Source: Betaproteobacteria bacterium (lineage in GTDB: Bacteria; Pseudomonadota; Gammaproteobacteria; Burkholderiales; Usitatibacteraceae). From it: a stretch of DNA of 64,000 bases. The translations under genes and the position numbers were made by a program. The stretch spans positions 186,001-250,000 of the forward strand of contig JADJSD010000001.1 of the NCBI GenBank assembly GCA_016711875.1. The letters run 5' to 3'. Below, piece by piece: positions 1 through 8,505 of the stretch. Position 1 is the stretch's first letter, and each line of letters begins with the position of its first letter. Below the pieces are notes generated by a model. That model did not search any database and was not told the origin of the DNA. It saw nothing but the letters and a program-made list of their open reading frames with translations.

Positions 1-114
1 ACGCGGCAGTTCCTGCACGCGCAGCCCGACGGGCCCGTGCCCTTCCACTTCCCCGCGCGGCCCCTCGCCGAGGAACTCGATCTCGCGCCCGCCACGCGGC
101 CTCCCATCCGCTGA
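1..114 (+). CDS. MlaF-like ABC ATPase, C-terminal fragment
   Basis: Open frame entering from the left edge and ending in TGA at 112-114; 37 residues are visible. They include DGPVPFHFPA, which resembles the C-terminal tail of MlaF, the ATPase of the MlaFEDB phospholipid transporter that maintains outer-membrane asymmetry. No Walker or signature motif lies inside the window, so the call rests on that tail. The next gene starts inside this stop codon (ATGA overlap), so the two are probably translationally coupled. No mlaE or mlaD follows; a YeeE/YedE pair does, which is unusual for a canonical mla operon. It could be another ATPase carrying a similar tail. Confidence 0.6.
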   Translation, partial: TRQFLHAQPDGPVPFHFPARPLAEELDLAPATRPPIR

Positions 115-572
115 TGGAGTCGCTTTTCCCGCTCGGCCTGCTGCACTACGCGTTCGGCGGCGTGCTCATCGGCCTGGGCGTGAGCCTGCTCTACGTCGCC
201 ACGGGACTCGTGGGCGGCACGAGCAGCTTCTTCTCCTCGACCCTGTCCTGGTTCTCGCGGGCTCCGGGGCTGCGCGAGGAACGCTACGTCGCGAGCCGCT
301 CGTGGCGCCTCGTCTACGCCGCCGGCTTCGTGCTGGGCGCGTTCGCGTTCGCAGTCCTGGCTCCCGGCGCGGTCGCAATCACGCAGGTGCCCGCGTGGCA
401 GCTCGTGCTGGGGGGCTTCCTCGCCGGCTTCGGGGCGCGCCTCGCGAACGGCTGCACGGCCGGCCACGGCATCTGCGGCATCGCGTCGATGCAGGTGCCC
501 TCGCTCCTCGCCGTGCTGACTTTCCTCGCGACGGCCATCGGCACGGCCCACCTCGTCGGGTGGCTGAAATGA
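114..572 (+). CDS. YeeE/YedE-family sulfur transport membrane protein
   Basis: A 152-residue integral membrane protein with about four hydrophobic segments. Residues near 120 carry NGCTAGHGICG, the conserved cysteine motif of the YeeE/YedE (Pfam Sulf_transp) family. Members such as TsuA carry thiosulfate across the inner membrane. This is a half-size version, and the next gene encodes the partner half, so the two probably form one transporter. The start is ATG at 114, overlapping the upstream stop; the stop TGA overlaps the next ATG. The family is clear; thiosulfate as the substrate is inference. Confidence 0.85.
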   Translation: MESLFPLGLLHYAFGGVLIGLGVSLLYVATGLVGGTSSFFSSTLSWFSRAPGLREERYVASRSWRLVYAAGFVLGAFAFAVLAPGAVAITQVPAWQLVLGGFLAGFGARLANGCTAGHGICGIASMQVPSLLAVLTFLATAIGTAHLVGWLK

Positions 573-979
573 GCCTGGCGCGCCTGCTGTGCGTGCTGGC
601 CGGCGGCGCCCTGTTCGGCCTGGGCCTCGCGGTCTCGACGATGGTGCAGCCGGAGGTCGTGATCTCCTTTCTGCGCCTGAAGGACCTGGGGCTGCTCGCG
701 GTGCTCGGCAGCGCGGTGATGACGACGCTCGTCGCCTACCAGCTCGCGCCGCGCCTGCTGAAGCGCCCGTTGCTCGGCGGGGCGTTCCAGAAACACGCGG
801 TGACGCCCGGCGCGCGCACGATCCTGGGCGCCGCGATCTTCGGCGTGGGCTGGGGCCTGTCGGGCGTGTGTCCCGGCCCCGCCGTCGCCGGCCTGGGCAC
901 GGGAAACTGGCCGCTGCTGCTCGCCCTCGCGGGCCTGTTCGCGGGCGCCTGGGTGCAGGGCCGCTTCTTCGCGCGCTAG
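569..979 (+). CDS. YeeE/YedE-type membrane protein, second half (DUF6691-like)
   Basis: A 136-residue hydrophobic protein with about four membrane segments and the motif GLSGVCPGPA, the cysteine motif of the partner half in split YeeE/YedE transporters. I chose ATG at 569 because it overlaps the upstream TGA (570-572) and gives a hydrophobic N-terminus straight away; the frame stays open further upstream but that extension is arginine-rich noise. Expected to pair with the preceding protein in sulfur-compound uptake. The last four bases overlap the convergent TerB-like gene. A second split pair lies at 14602-15746. Confidence 0.82.
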   Translation: MSLARLLCVLAGGALFGLGLAVSTMVQPEVVISFLRLKDLGLLAVLGSAVMTTLVAYQLAPRLLKRPLLGGAFQKHAVTPGARTILGAAIFGVGWGLSGVCPGPAVAGLGTGNWPLLLALAGLFAGAWVQGRFFAR

Positions 980-1905
980 GCCTTGATGGACTTCATCACC
1001 TCGCCCAGGTCGAGCGTGCGCGCCTTCTGCTCGATCTGCGGGACGTAGCGCGACTGCATCGACTTCGCCTCGCCCAGCATCGAGGCGAACGATTCGCGCA
1101 GCATGTCCCCGGTGAGCTGCCGGCCACCCGCGTAGTAGCGGCGCGCCACCTGCCCCAGGGCGTAGGTGCTCGCGAACGAGAAGCCCGCGCCCGTGGCCGC
1201 CGACCCGAGGGCCCGGCCCAGCCCGCCGGCGAGCTTGCCCAGGAGCCCGCCCACGAGCTTGCGGCCGAACTGCTCCACGTACTGCGAGGTGAGGCCCACG
1301 CCGGCGGTGGCGAGGAAGTCCTTCACGTGGCCGCGGTCGAGCTCGTAGCCGTGGGACTTCCCGATGCGATAGACCATCTTCATCTGCAGCGGGATGATGG
1401 CCATCGAGGCGAGGCCCTGCGGCAGCAGCTCCAGCGCGCCGTTGAGGATCGCGTAGTTGAGGATCATCGAATCGGTCTCGGCGGGCGACATCGTCGAGGC
1501 CTGGGGCGGCTCCGCCGAGCCCGGCTTCGCCAGAGGCGCGTCCGCGAGCCCTGCCGCCTCCGCGGCGAACGCCTCGCTCGCGGCGGCCTCCAGGCCGAGG
1601 GCCTGGCGCAGGTCGTCGAGGAAGCGCTTCTCGGCGGGGGAATGGGCGCCGTCCGCGTCGCAGACGCACACGGCCATCTCCCAGGCGTACCGCCGCAGTT
1701 CCGGCGTGGCGAGGGGTTCGGCGGCCTGTTCCGGCGTGAAGCGCTTGAGGAGCGCGTCCTGGTAGAGGGCGGCGGCGTTGATCTCGCCGGTGAGCGACTC
1801 GGCGATGCGGCGCACCTGGGCGCGCTCGCGCTCGTCGGTGGCGCCGTCGGCGACGGCCGCCATGAGGGCGATGCGAAGGACGGCTTCCTGCTCGGCGTGG
1901 GTCAT
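976..1905 (-). CDS. TerB-like / DUF697-like protein
   Basis: A 309-residue protein. Residues 1-105 look like a TerB (tellurite resistance B) helical domain: a start resembling MTHAEQEAVLRIA, an acidic ADGATDERE metal-binding-type loop and a second DADGAHSPAEKRF loop. An Ala/Pro-rich linker follows, then a region (about 145-270) with Gly-rich hydrophobic helices resembling DUF697-type membrane-associated domains (LGKLAGGLGRALGSAATGAG). TerB domains are found in envelope stress proteins, but no specific role is known for this architecture. It is convergent with the upstream YeeE pair, overlapping by four bases. Confidence 0.6.
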   Translation of the reverse strand: MTHAEQEAVLRIALMAAVADGATDERERAQVRRIAESLTGEINAAALYQDALLKRFTPEQAAEPLATPELRRYAWEMAVCVCDADGAHSPAEKRFLDDLRQALGLEAAASEAFAAEAAGLADAPLAKPGSAEPPQASTMSPAETDSMILNYAILNGALELLPQGLASMAIIPLQMKMVYRIGKSHGYELDRGHVKDFLATAGVGLTSQYVEQFGRKLVGGLLGKLAGGLGRALGSAATGAGFSFASTYALGQVARRYYAGGRQLTGDMLRESFASMLGEAKSMQSRYVPQIEQKARTLDLGEVMKSIKA

Positions 1906-2036
1906 GGCTTCCTCTCCCGATGGGACGCAACCCAGATGGTGTCCGGATTCGCCAGTTCAATGGCCCGGCGATGGCGAGTTGCAATCGGCCGGGGGAATGA
2001 CGGTAGGATGCGCGCTTCCCGCCGGAGGAAGCCGCC

Positions 2037-3013
2037 ATGGTCCCCATCCGCCTCGCCGCCACCCTAGCCCTCGCCCTCGCCTTCGGCACCGCCCTGCCGG
2101 CCGACGCCCAGGGCGACTATCCCGCACGTTCGGTCACGATGATCGTCCCCTTCCCGCCGGGCGGCGTGGCGGACATCACGGCGCGCCCGGTGGCCGAGGC
2201 CATGGGCCGCTTCCTGAAGCAGCCCGTGGTGGTCGAGAACAAGGCCGGCGCGGGCGGCGGCGTGGGGATGCAATACGTGGCCCGCGCGAAGCCCGACGGC
2301 TACACGGTGCTCCTCGCCCTCTCGTCCATCTCCATCATCCCGGCCGCGGACCGCATCCTGGGCCGCGACCCGATGTTCCAGCTCGGCCAGCTCGTGCCGA
2401 TCGCGCGCTTCACGGCCGATCCCACGGTGCTCGCCGTGCGCGCCGACAGCCCGTGGAAGAGTGCGAAGGACATGCTCGAGGCGGCGAAGAAGGCGCCGGG
2501 GACCCTCCGTACGGCTCCTCGGGCAACTACGGGACGATGCACGTGCCCATGGAAATGCTCGCCGCCGCGGGCGGGGCGAAGATGCTGCACGTGCCCTTCA
2601 CCGGCGCCGGCCCCGCGGTCGTGGCGCTGCTGGGCGGCAGCGTCGAGGCGATCTCCACCGGCCCTTCCACCGTGATGGGTCACGTGCAGGGCGGCAAGGT
2701 GCGCGTGCTCGCGAGCTGGGGCGAGGCGCGCCACCCCGCGCTGCCGGAGGTGCCTACGCTCAGGGAACTCGGCTACGACGCGACCTTCTCGCAGTGGACC
2801 GGCCTCTTCGTGCCCTCGGGCACGCCAGAGCCCGTCATCGCGCGGCTTCGCGAGGCCGCGAAGGCCGCCGCGAACGATCCGGTCTTTCTCGCGGCGCTCG
2901 CGAAGGTGCAGACGCCGCTGCAGTACCTCGACCAGCCGCAGTTCCGCGCTTTCTGGGACGCCGACGCGAAGAAGCTCGAGGGCGTCGTCCAGCGCATCGG
3001 GAAGGTCGAATGA
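2037..3013 (+). pseudogene. TctC/Bug-family solute-binding receptor, frameshifted
   Basis: Periplasmic binding protein of the tripartite tricarboxylate transporter (Bug) family. It has a signal peptide ending near PADAQG, then YPARSVTMIVPFPPGG and VVVENKAGAGG, which are family hallmarks. The N-terminal frame is good to about 2505. From about 2510 the family sequence (YGSSGNYGTMHVP onward to the stop at 3011-3013) is one base earlier in frame, so one base is missing between about 2505 and 2510. With one base restored the protein would be about 325 residues, the usual length. It is either a genuine lesion or a sequencing error. The stop overlaps the next ATG (ATGA). No TctA/TctB membrane genes are present, which is normal for Bug orphans. 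Confidence 0.85.
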
Positions 3014-5052
3014 AGCTCGCCTCCGTCGCACTCGGGCTCGCTCTCGCCGCAGCCGTCGGCCTGTCGCAGGCTGCGAATCCGGCGCCGGCCTCCTCCGGCA
3101 AGGCGCTCGCCGCCTTCTTCGAGCGCGAGTTCCGGCTCGGCCTCGCGGAATCCCCGGAGAGCGCCACGCTGCTCGGCGTGTCGGGCTTCGACGACAAGGT
3201 GACCGACTTCTCGCCGGCCGCCGTGGCGCGCCGGCGCGCGCAGAACGCGAAGACGTACGCCGAGCTGAAGGCCTTCGATCCGGCGAAGCTCTCGCCGCAG
3301 GATCGCCTTTCGCGCGAGATGATGCTGGACGAGCTCGCGCAGGGTCTCGAGATGGACCGGCTCTTCGGCAAGCTGCCCTTCGCATCGGGCTGGGTCGACG
3401 GGCCTTTCCCCGTGACGCCGATGTCGGGCCCGCAGCAGTCGCTCCCCTACATCGCGCGCGGCACGCCCTTCCGCCACAAGGCCGACTACGAGAACTACCT
3501 GCGCCGGCTCGAGCAGGTGCCGCGCGTGCTCGCCCAGATGGAAGCGCGCATGCGGGCAGGGCTCGCCTCCGGTTGGGTGCCGCCGAGGGAGGCCATGCAG
3601 TCGGTACCGAGGCAGTTCGATACGCTTTCGGGCGACGACATCCTCGCCACCCCGCTCTGGGGACCGTTCGCGAAGTTCCCCGACGCTGTCGCCGCCGAGG
3701 ACCGCGAGCGTCTCGCGGCGCAAGGCCGTCGCGTGCTCGCCGGGCTCGTGCACCCGGCCTTCGCGAAGCTCAAGCGCTTCCTGGAGACGGAGTACATCCC
3801 CGGCGGCGCCACCTCGCTCGCCGCCGCGTCGCTGCCGGCAGGCAAGGCCTATTACGAGCTGCTCGTGCGCAAGCACACCACGACGAACCTCACGGCCGAC
3901 GAGATCCACGCCATCGGCCTCTCGGAGGTCGCCCGCATCCGCAAGGAGATGGAAGCCACCGCCACCGCGGCCGGCTACGCAGGCGACCTCGATCGCTACA
4001 AGCAGCATCTCAAGACGGACCCGCGCTACTACTTCACGCGCGGCGAGGACGCCCTCGCCTACTACCGCGACATCGCCAAGCGCGCGGACGCCGAGCTGCC
4101 ACGCCTCTTCGCCGAGCTGCCGCGCCTGCCCTATGGCGTCCGCCCCATGGACGCGAGCCAGGGCGACAACGCCGATTCCTATTCGCCGGGCGCACTCGAC
4201 GGCTCGCGCGCGGGCTTCTTCGAGGCGAACGTCGTGAGTCTCGCCACGCGCCCGAAGTACGACTTCGAGGCGACGCTCCTGCACGAGGCCGTGCCCGGCC
4301 ATCACCTGCAGAACGCCCGGGCGCAGGAGCTGGGGAACCTCCCCCGCTTCCGCCGCACCGCGTGGTACGTGGCCTACGGCGAGGGCTGGGCGCTCTACGC
4401 GGAGCGCCTGGGCTACGAGATGGGCTTCTACAAGGAGCCGGAGAACCGCTTCGGCGCGCTCTCGGCCGAAATGCTCCGGGCCTGCCGGCTGGTGGTCGAC
4501 ACCGGCCTGCATGCGAAGGGATGGACGCGCGAGCAGGTGATCCGCTACCTCGTCGACAACGCGGGCCTGCACGAGGCCTTCGCCATCGCCGAGACCGACC
4601 GCTACATCGTCTGGCCCGGCCAGGCCCTGGGCTACAAGATCGGCGAGCTGCGCATCCGCGCCCTGCGCGCGCGCGCGGAGAAATCGCTCGGCAGCCGCTT
4701 CGACATCCGCCGCTTCCACAACGCGCTCCTCGACGACGGCCCCCTGCCGCTCACCGTGCTCGAGGCGCGCATCGACCAATGGATCGCGCGCGAGCGCCCG
4801 CCCCCCCCAGGAGAAGGCCTCGTGAAGACCGTCCTCGCCGCCAGCCTCGCCGCCCTCGCCCTTGCGCTGCCCGCCGCGCGCAGGACATGTCGAAGGTCGA
4901 AATCAAGACCACGAAGCTCTCCGACACCGTGTACATGCTGGTCGGCTCGGGCGGGAACCTCGCGCTCTCCGTCGGCCCCGACCAGACCTTTCTCGTCGAC
5001 GACCAGTTCGCCCCGCTCGCCGACAAGATCCGGGCCGCCGTCGCGGCCGTGA
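3010..5052 (+). CDS. DUF885-family exported metallopeptidase-like protein
   Basis: Begins at ATG 3010 with a signal peptide (cut near SQAANPA). The DUF885 zinc motif HEAVPGHH lies about residue 425, preceded by the typical ADAELPRLF and SYSPGALDGS regions. Members are exported, peptidase-like and often annotated only as DUF885. The literal frame runs to 5052, but family similarity stops near 4800. The last 75 or so codons translate the next gene's start region in the wrong frame. Removing one C from the eight-C tract at 4801-4808 would end the protein at TGA 4823-4825, overlapping a GTG start at 4822. The true product is therefore probably about 604 residues. Confidence 0.82.
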   Translation: MKLASVALGLALAAAVGLSQAANPAPASSGKALAAFFEREFRLGLAESPESATLLGVSGFDDKVTDFSPAAVARRRAQNAKTYAELKAFDPAKLSPQDRLSREMMLDELAQGLEMDRLFGKLPFASGWVDGPFPVTPMSGPQQSLPYIARGTPFRHKADYENYLRRLEQVPRVLAQMEARMRAGLASGWVPPREAMQSVPRQFDTLSGDDILATPLWGPFAKFPDAVAAEDRERLAAQGRRVLAGLVHPAFAKLKRFLETEYIPGGATSLAAASLPAGKAYYELLVRKHTTTNLTADEIHAIGLSEVARIRKEMEATATAAGYAGDLDRYKQHLKTDPRYYFTRGEDALAYYRDIAKRADAELPRLFAELPRLPYGVRPMDASQGDNADSYSPGALDGSRAGFFEANVVSLATRPKYDFEATLLHEAVPGHHLQNARAQELGNLPRFRRTAWYVAYGEGWALYAERLGYEMGFYKEPENRFGALSAEMLRACRLVVDTGLHAKGWTREQVIRYLVDNAGLHEAFAIAETDRYIVWPGQALGYKIGELRIRALRARAEKSLGSRFDIRRFHNALLDDGPLPLTVLEARIDQWIARERPPPPGEGLVKTVLAASLAALALALPAARRTCRRSKSRPRSSPTPCTCWSARAGTSRSPSAPTRPFSSTTSSPRSPTRSGPPSRP

Positions 5053-5720
5053 CGGCGAAGCCCGTCACCTTCGTCCTCAACACGCACTGGCACTTCGACC
5101 ACACCGGGGGAAACGAGAGCTTCGGCAAGTCCGGATCGATCATCGTCGCCCACGACAACGTGCGCCGGCGCATGGATTCGGAGCAACTCATCGAGTTCCT
5201 CGGCATGAAGACCAAGCCCTCGCCGAAGGCGGCCCTGCCCGTCATCACGTTTTCCGCCGACACCACGTTCCACCTGAACGGCGAGGAGATCCACGCCTAC
5301 CACGCCCCCCGCGCGCACACGGACGGCGATTCCGTGGTGCTCTTCCGCGGCTCGAACGTCGTGCACATGGGCGACATCTACTTCAACGGCATGTACCCGT
5401 TCATCGACACCTCGAGCGGCGGCACCGTCGACGGCGTCATCGCGGCGGCCGACCGCGTGCTCGCGATCGCCGACGACAGGACGAAGATCATCCCCGGGCA
5501 CGGGCCGCTCTCGAACAAGGCCGAGCTGAAGGCCTACCGCGACATGCTCGAGTCGGTGTCCGGCCGCATCCGGCAGCTGATCAAGGACGGTCGCAAGCTC
5601 GAGGAGATCGTCGAGGCGAAGCCGACGGCCGACTTCGACGAGAAGTGGGGCAAGGGCTTCATCCCGCCGGCGAAGTTCGCGGAGATGCTCACGCGCAACC
5701 TGCTTCGCGGCGGCAAGTGA
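4887..5720 (+). CDS. Metallo-beta-lactamase-fold hydrolase, exported (start region frameshifted)
   Basis: The MBL-fold core contains NTHWHFDHTGG (HxHxDH zinc motif), further metal ligands near VVHMGDIYF, and IIPGHGPL near the C-terminus. It resembles the class B metallo-hydrolases often annotated as cyclase/MBL-fold proteins; the substrate is unknown. The first ATG in the intact frame is 4887. A signal peptide is encoded just upstream from GTG 4822 (MKTVLAASLAALALALPAA) but one frame off. One base missing around 4876-4881 would restore a junction reading AAAQDMSKVE. The natural gene is therefore probably 4822-5720, coupled to the DUF885 gene by a GTGA overlap. Confidence 0.8.
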   Translation: MSKVEIKTTKLSDTVYMLVGSGGNLALSVGPDQTFLVDDQFAPLADKIRAAVAAVTAKPVTFVLNTHWHFDHTGGNESFGKSGSIIVAHDNVRRRMDSEQLIEFLGMKTKPSPKAALPVITFSADTTFHLNGEEIHAYHAPRAHTDGDSVVLFRGSNVVHMGDIYFNGMYPFIDTSSGGTVDGVIAAADRVLAIADDRTKIIPGHGPLSNKAELKAYRDMLESVSGRIRQLIKDGRKLEEIVEAKPTADFDEKWGKGFIPPAKFAEMLTRNLLRGGK

Positions 5721-5743
5721 CCCGGGAGGCGCGGCTCGCGTTC

Positions 5744-5759
5744 GTAACCTGATGGTTAC
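5744..5759. promoter_or_regulatory. Perfect inverted repeat upstream of the diguanylate cyclase
   Basis: GTAACC-TGAT-GGTTAC, a perfect 6+6 palindrome with a four-base centre, sits 27 bases before the GTG start of the GGDEF gene and 23 bases after the previous stop. It lacks a T tract and is AT-richer than its surroundings, so an operator is more likely than a terminator. No regulator is assigned. Confidence 0.4.
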
Positions 5760-5786
5760 AGCCGTCACCCGCCACGGGGGCAAAGT

Positions 5787-6992
5787 GTGAGGTCCACCAC
5801 GGACGCCGTCCTTCACGCGGTTCACAGTGAACCCATGATCGATGCACCCACCCTCTTCGTCGTCCTGGTCGTCACGAACCTCGTGCTCGCCGCGTCCCTG
5901 TGGATCGGCACGGGACGGACGCGGCGCGACGGCATCAGGCCCTGGATCGCCGGCCTCGTGCTGCAGGCCGGCAGTTTCGCGGTGTTCGCGCTGCGTGGGG
6001 ATACGCCCAGCGCCTTCAACGTGGTGGTGGCCAACGCGCTTCTCGCCTCGGCCGTGGCCTGCGCCGCCTGGGCGCTTTCGAGCTTCCGGCACATGGCCAT
6101 CCCGCCGGCCGCGCCTCTCGCCTACATCGGCCTGATGGTCGTGGTGACGGCGGGGACGGTCGACACGCCCACCGCCCGCATGTTCTTCGGCAGTCTCGTC
6201 CTCGCCTGCGGCATGGGCGGCGTCGCGGCCCTCGCGATGAAGCCCCTGGCGGACGTGACCGGTTCCACGCGCGGCCTGCTCATCGGCAGCTACCTGGTCG
6301 GGGCGCTCGCCTTGCTGGCCCGGGCCGCCGGCGCGCTCGCGGACCCGCAGGCGACGGCCGCGCACGCCTCGATCTTCCTCACGATGCCGCTGCTGGCCGG
6401 ATATGCGACCGTGCTGGGCGCGTCCGTCGCCTTCCTGCTCATGCAGACCGAGCGCGCGGACTTCACCGCGAAGCTGCTCGCCTCCACCGACCCGCTCACC
6501 GGCGCCTACAACCGCCGCACCTTCCTCGAGCTCATGGAGAAGGAGCTCTCCCGCGCGCGCCGCTTCGACACGCCGCTCTCCCTGGTGATGCTCGACCTCG
6601 ACCACTTCAAGCGCGTCAACGACACGCACGGCCACCTCGTGGGCGATCGCGTGTTGCAGCGCTTCGCCGACCTGGTCCGCGCGGAGCTGCGCAAGGAGGA
6701 CGTGCTCTTCCGCTACGGCGGCGAGGAATTCTGCGTGCTCGTCCCGGACGTCGCCGGCCCGGGCGCCGTGACGCTCGCCGACCGCATCCGCACCTCCGTC
6801 GAGCGCCAGCCCCTCCTCATCGACGGCAGGGAGATCCCGGTCACCACCAGCGCCGGGGTCGCCGCGCGGATCGAGGAAGGCCCCGAGGACGTCGACCGCC
6901 TCGTGAACCGCGCGGACGAGGCGCTCTACATCGCCAAGCGCCGCGGCCGCAACCGGGTGGCCTCGGTCGCGCTCGGGACCCGGGTGGCCTAG
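5787..6992 (+). CDS. Membrane-bound diguanylate cyclase (GGDEF)
   Basis: A 401-residue protein from GTG 5787, with ATG 5835 an equally possible start (385 aa). Residues about 20-230 hold roughly seven hydrophobic segments, an integral membrane sensor of unknown ligand. The GGDEF domain follows from STDPLTGAYNRRTF. The active-site loop is GGEEF at about 311-315, and an RxxD inhibitory I-site (RKED) stands exactly five residues before it, so both catalysis of c-di-GMP synthesis and product inhibition are expected. The GGGGG at 5775-5779 supports the GTG start. It is transcribed alone, preceded by a palindromic candidate operator. An MshEN-type c-di-GMP-binding protein is encoded 3 kb downstream. 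Confidence 0.9.
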   Translation: MRSTTDAVLHAVHSEPMIDAPTLFVVLVVTNLVLAASLWIGTGRTRRDGIRPWIAGLVLQAGSFAVFALRGDTPSAFNVVVANALLASAVACAAWALSSFRHMAIPPAAPLAYIGLMVVVTAGTVDTPTARMFFGSLVLACGMGGVAALAMKPLADVTGSTRGLLIGSYLVGALALLARAAGALADPQATAAHASIFLTMPLLAGYATVLGASVAFLLMQTERADFTAKLLASTDPLTGAYNRRTFLELMEKELSRARRFDTPLSLVMLDLDHFKRVNDTHGHLVGDRVLQRFADLVRAELRKEDVLFRYGGEEFCVLVPDVAGPGAVTLADRIRTSVERQPLLIDGREIPVTTSAGVAARIEEGPEDVDRLVNRADEALYIAKRRGRNRVASVALGTRVA

Positions 6993-7053
6993 GGACCCCG
7001 TTCGCCGACGGACCTTCGTTGCCGCCCCGCGAGCCGTCTCCCGCCGGCGACGA

Positions 7054-7067
7054 TTGACGCGAGTCAT
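7054..7067 (+). promoter_or_regulatory. FNR/CRP-type operator before the FAH operon
   Basis: TTGAC-GCGA-GTCAT matches the FNR-family arrangement (TTGAT-N4-ATCAA) with a near-perfect dyad. It is followed 23 bases later by a -10-like TACGAT at 7091-7096. This places the site centre at about -42.5, the position expected for class II activation. The gene start is 7148, with GGGAGG as the ribosome binding site. The same spacing recurs at 10949-10962. Confidence 0.5.
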
Positions 7068-7147
7068 CCGCGCGCCGTACGGCCTTCGGCTACGATGGCG
7101 TCACCCGGCATTCGACCGGGCTTCGACAATTCGAGGGAGGAAACCCC

Positions 7148-7942
7148 ATGAGCGCTTCCAGAAGGCAGTTCCTGAATGCCGGTGCCGCCGTCGGCGCAGC
7201 CACCGTGGCCGCCTGCGCGAGCCCCGGTTCGTCCGTGGCATCCGGTCCGAAGTTGATGTTCGGCCAGTCGCCCGTCACCGTGCCCATCGTCGGTCGCGAC
7301 GAACAGTTCCAGGTGCGTCGCATCTACTGCGTCGGTCGCAACTACGCGGCCCATGCGCGCGAGATGGGTTCGGACCCGACGCGCGAGCCGCCGTTCTTCT
7401 TCCAGAAGCCCACGGACGCGATCCAGGTCGTGCCGCCGGGCGTCACCGTCGACCATCCCTACCCGCCGATCACGAAGAACTACCACTACGAGATCGAACT
7501 CGTGGCGTGCCTCGCCAAGGGCGGGCGCAACGTCGCCGCCGACAAGGCCCTCGAGATGGTCTACGGCTATGCCGCCGGTCTCGACATGACGCGCCGCGAC
7601 CTGCAGCGCGCCATGGGCGACCAGAAGAAGCCCTGGGAGGTCGGCAAGAGCTTCGACAAGTCCGCGGTCATCACGCACATCCACCCCGCGACGATGACCG
7701 GCCACCTGGCCAAGGGCGCCATCTGGCTCAAGGTGAACGGCAACGTGAAGCAGAACGCCAACCTCAACCAGATGACCTGGAACGTCGCCGAGCAGATCGC
7801 GAACCTCTCGACGTTCTACGAGCTCTTCCCCGGCGACATCATCTACTCGGGCACGCCCGAGAACGTGGGCCCGGTGGTGCGCGGCGACGTGATGACCGGC
7901 CACGTGGACGGCATCTACGACCTCAGCGTGAAGGTCGTCTGA
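7148..7942 (+). CDS. Fumarylacetoacetate hydrolase-family protein with Tat signal
   Basis: A 264-residue protein. The N-terminus SRRQFLNAG is a twin-arginine signal, and it is followed by a lipobox-like VAAC, so the protein may be a Tat-exported lipoprotein. The FAH fold follows: YCVGRNYAAHAREMG, metal-binding E115 and E117 (YEIEL), D146 (GLDMTRRDLQ), FELFPGDII-like and SGTPENVGPV. Relatives are cytosolic C-C bond hydrolases, isomerases or decarboxylases acting on 2-oxo acids; the substrate here is unknown. The start has a strong GGGAGG ribosome site. The stop overlaps the next start (TGATG). It is the first gene of a three-gene operon behind an FNR-type box. Confidence 0.88.
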   Translation: MSASRRQFLNAGAAVGAATVAACASPGSSVASGPKLMFGQSPVTVPIVGRDEQFQVRRIYCVGRNYAAHAREMGSDPTREPPFFFQKPTDAIQVVPPGVTVDHPYPPITKNYHYEIELVACLAKGGRNVAADKALEMVYGYAAGLDMTRRDLQRAMGDQKKPWEVGKSFDKSAVITHIHPATMTGHLAKGAIWLKVNGNVKQNANLNQMTWNVAEQIANLSTFYELFPGDIIYSGTPENVGPVVRGDVMTGHVDGIYDLSVKVV

Positions 7943-8505
7943 TGGCGGGGGGGCCGGACCGGATGCCGCCGCTGCCCGAGGGCAGCTACACGCCCGCCCA
8001 GGCGGGCGTGGCGGCGGAGCTCGCCGCGACGCCGCGCGGCGCCGTCTTCGGCCCCTTCGTCCCGCTGCTGCGAAGCCCGGACCTGCTCTCGCCCCTTCAA
8101 CGCACGGGCGAATACCTGCGCTACCGGAGCGCGCTGGCGCCCCGGCTCTCGGAATTCGCCATCCTGTTCGTGGCGCGCCGCTGGTCGCAGGAGTACGAGT
8201 GGTACGTGCACGCGCCCATCGCGGAGAAATCCGGCGTACCGCCCGGGCACATCGCCGCGCTCGCCGAAGGCCGGCGACCCGACGCGATGGACGCGGACCA
8301 CGCCACGATCCACGACTTCCTCGCCGAGCTCTTCGACCACCGCGCCGTGAGCGACACCACGTATGCCCGCGCCCTCGAGCGCTTCGGCGAGCGCGGCATC
8401 GTCGACCTCACGGGCCTCGCCGGCTACTACGCGACGCTCGCGATGGTGCTCAACGTCGCGCGCACGCCGCTTCCCGAAGGCGCCCGGCCGCAGCTCGCGC
8501 CTTGA
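7942..8505 (+). CDS. Carboxymuconolactone decarboxylase-family protein
   Basis: A 187-residue protein of the CMD/AhpD-like all-helical family. The conserved stretch is SEFAILFVARRW followed by YEWYVHAPIAEKSG. It lacks the CxxC of AhpD, so it is unlikely to be a disulfide reductase; this subgroup is usually annotated only by family. The start ATG 7942 overlaps the FAH stop, and its stop overlaps the TTG of the next gene, so the three are surely co-translated. No signal peptide is seen, so it would act in the cytoplasm while its neighbours appear exported. Confidence 0.82.
   Translation: MAGGPDRMPPLPEGSYTPAQAGVAAELAATPRGAVFGPFVPLLRSPDLLSPLQRTGEYLRYRSALAPRLSEFAILFVARRWSQEYEWYVHAPIAEKSGVPPGHIAALAEGRRPDAMDADHATIHDFLAELFDHRAVSDTTYARALERFGERGIVDLTGLAGYYATLAMVLNVARTPLPEGARPQLAP

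Noticed and set aside
4632..7067. Long open frame opposite the MBL and GGDEF genes
   Set aside because: An antisense frame produced by the high G+C. Its translation is rich in Arg/Val/Gly/His with no domain, while the plus strand codes for recognised proteins.
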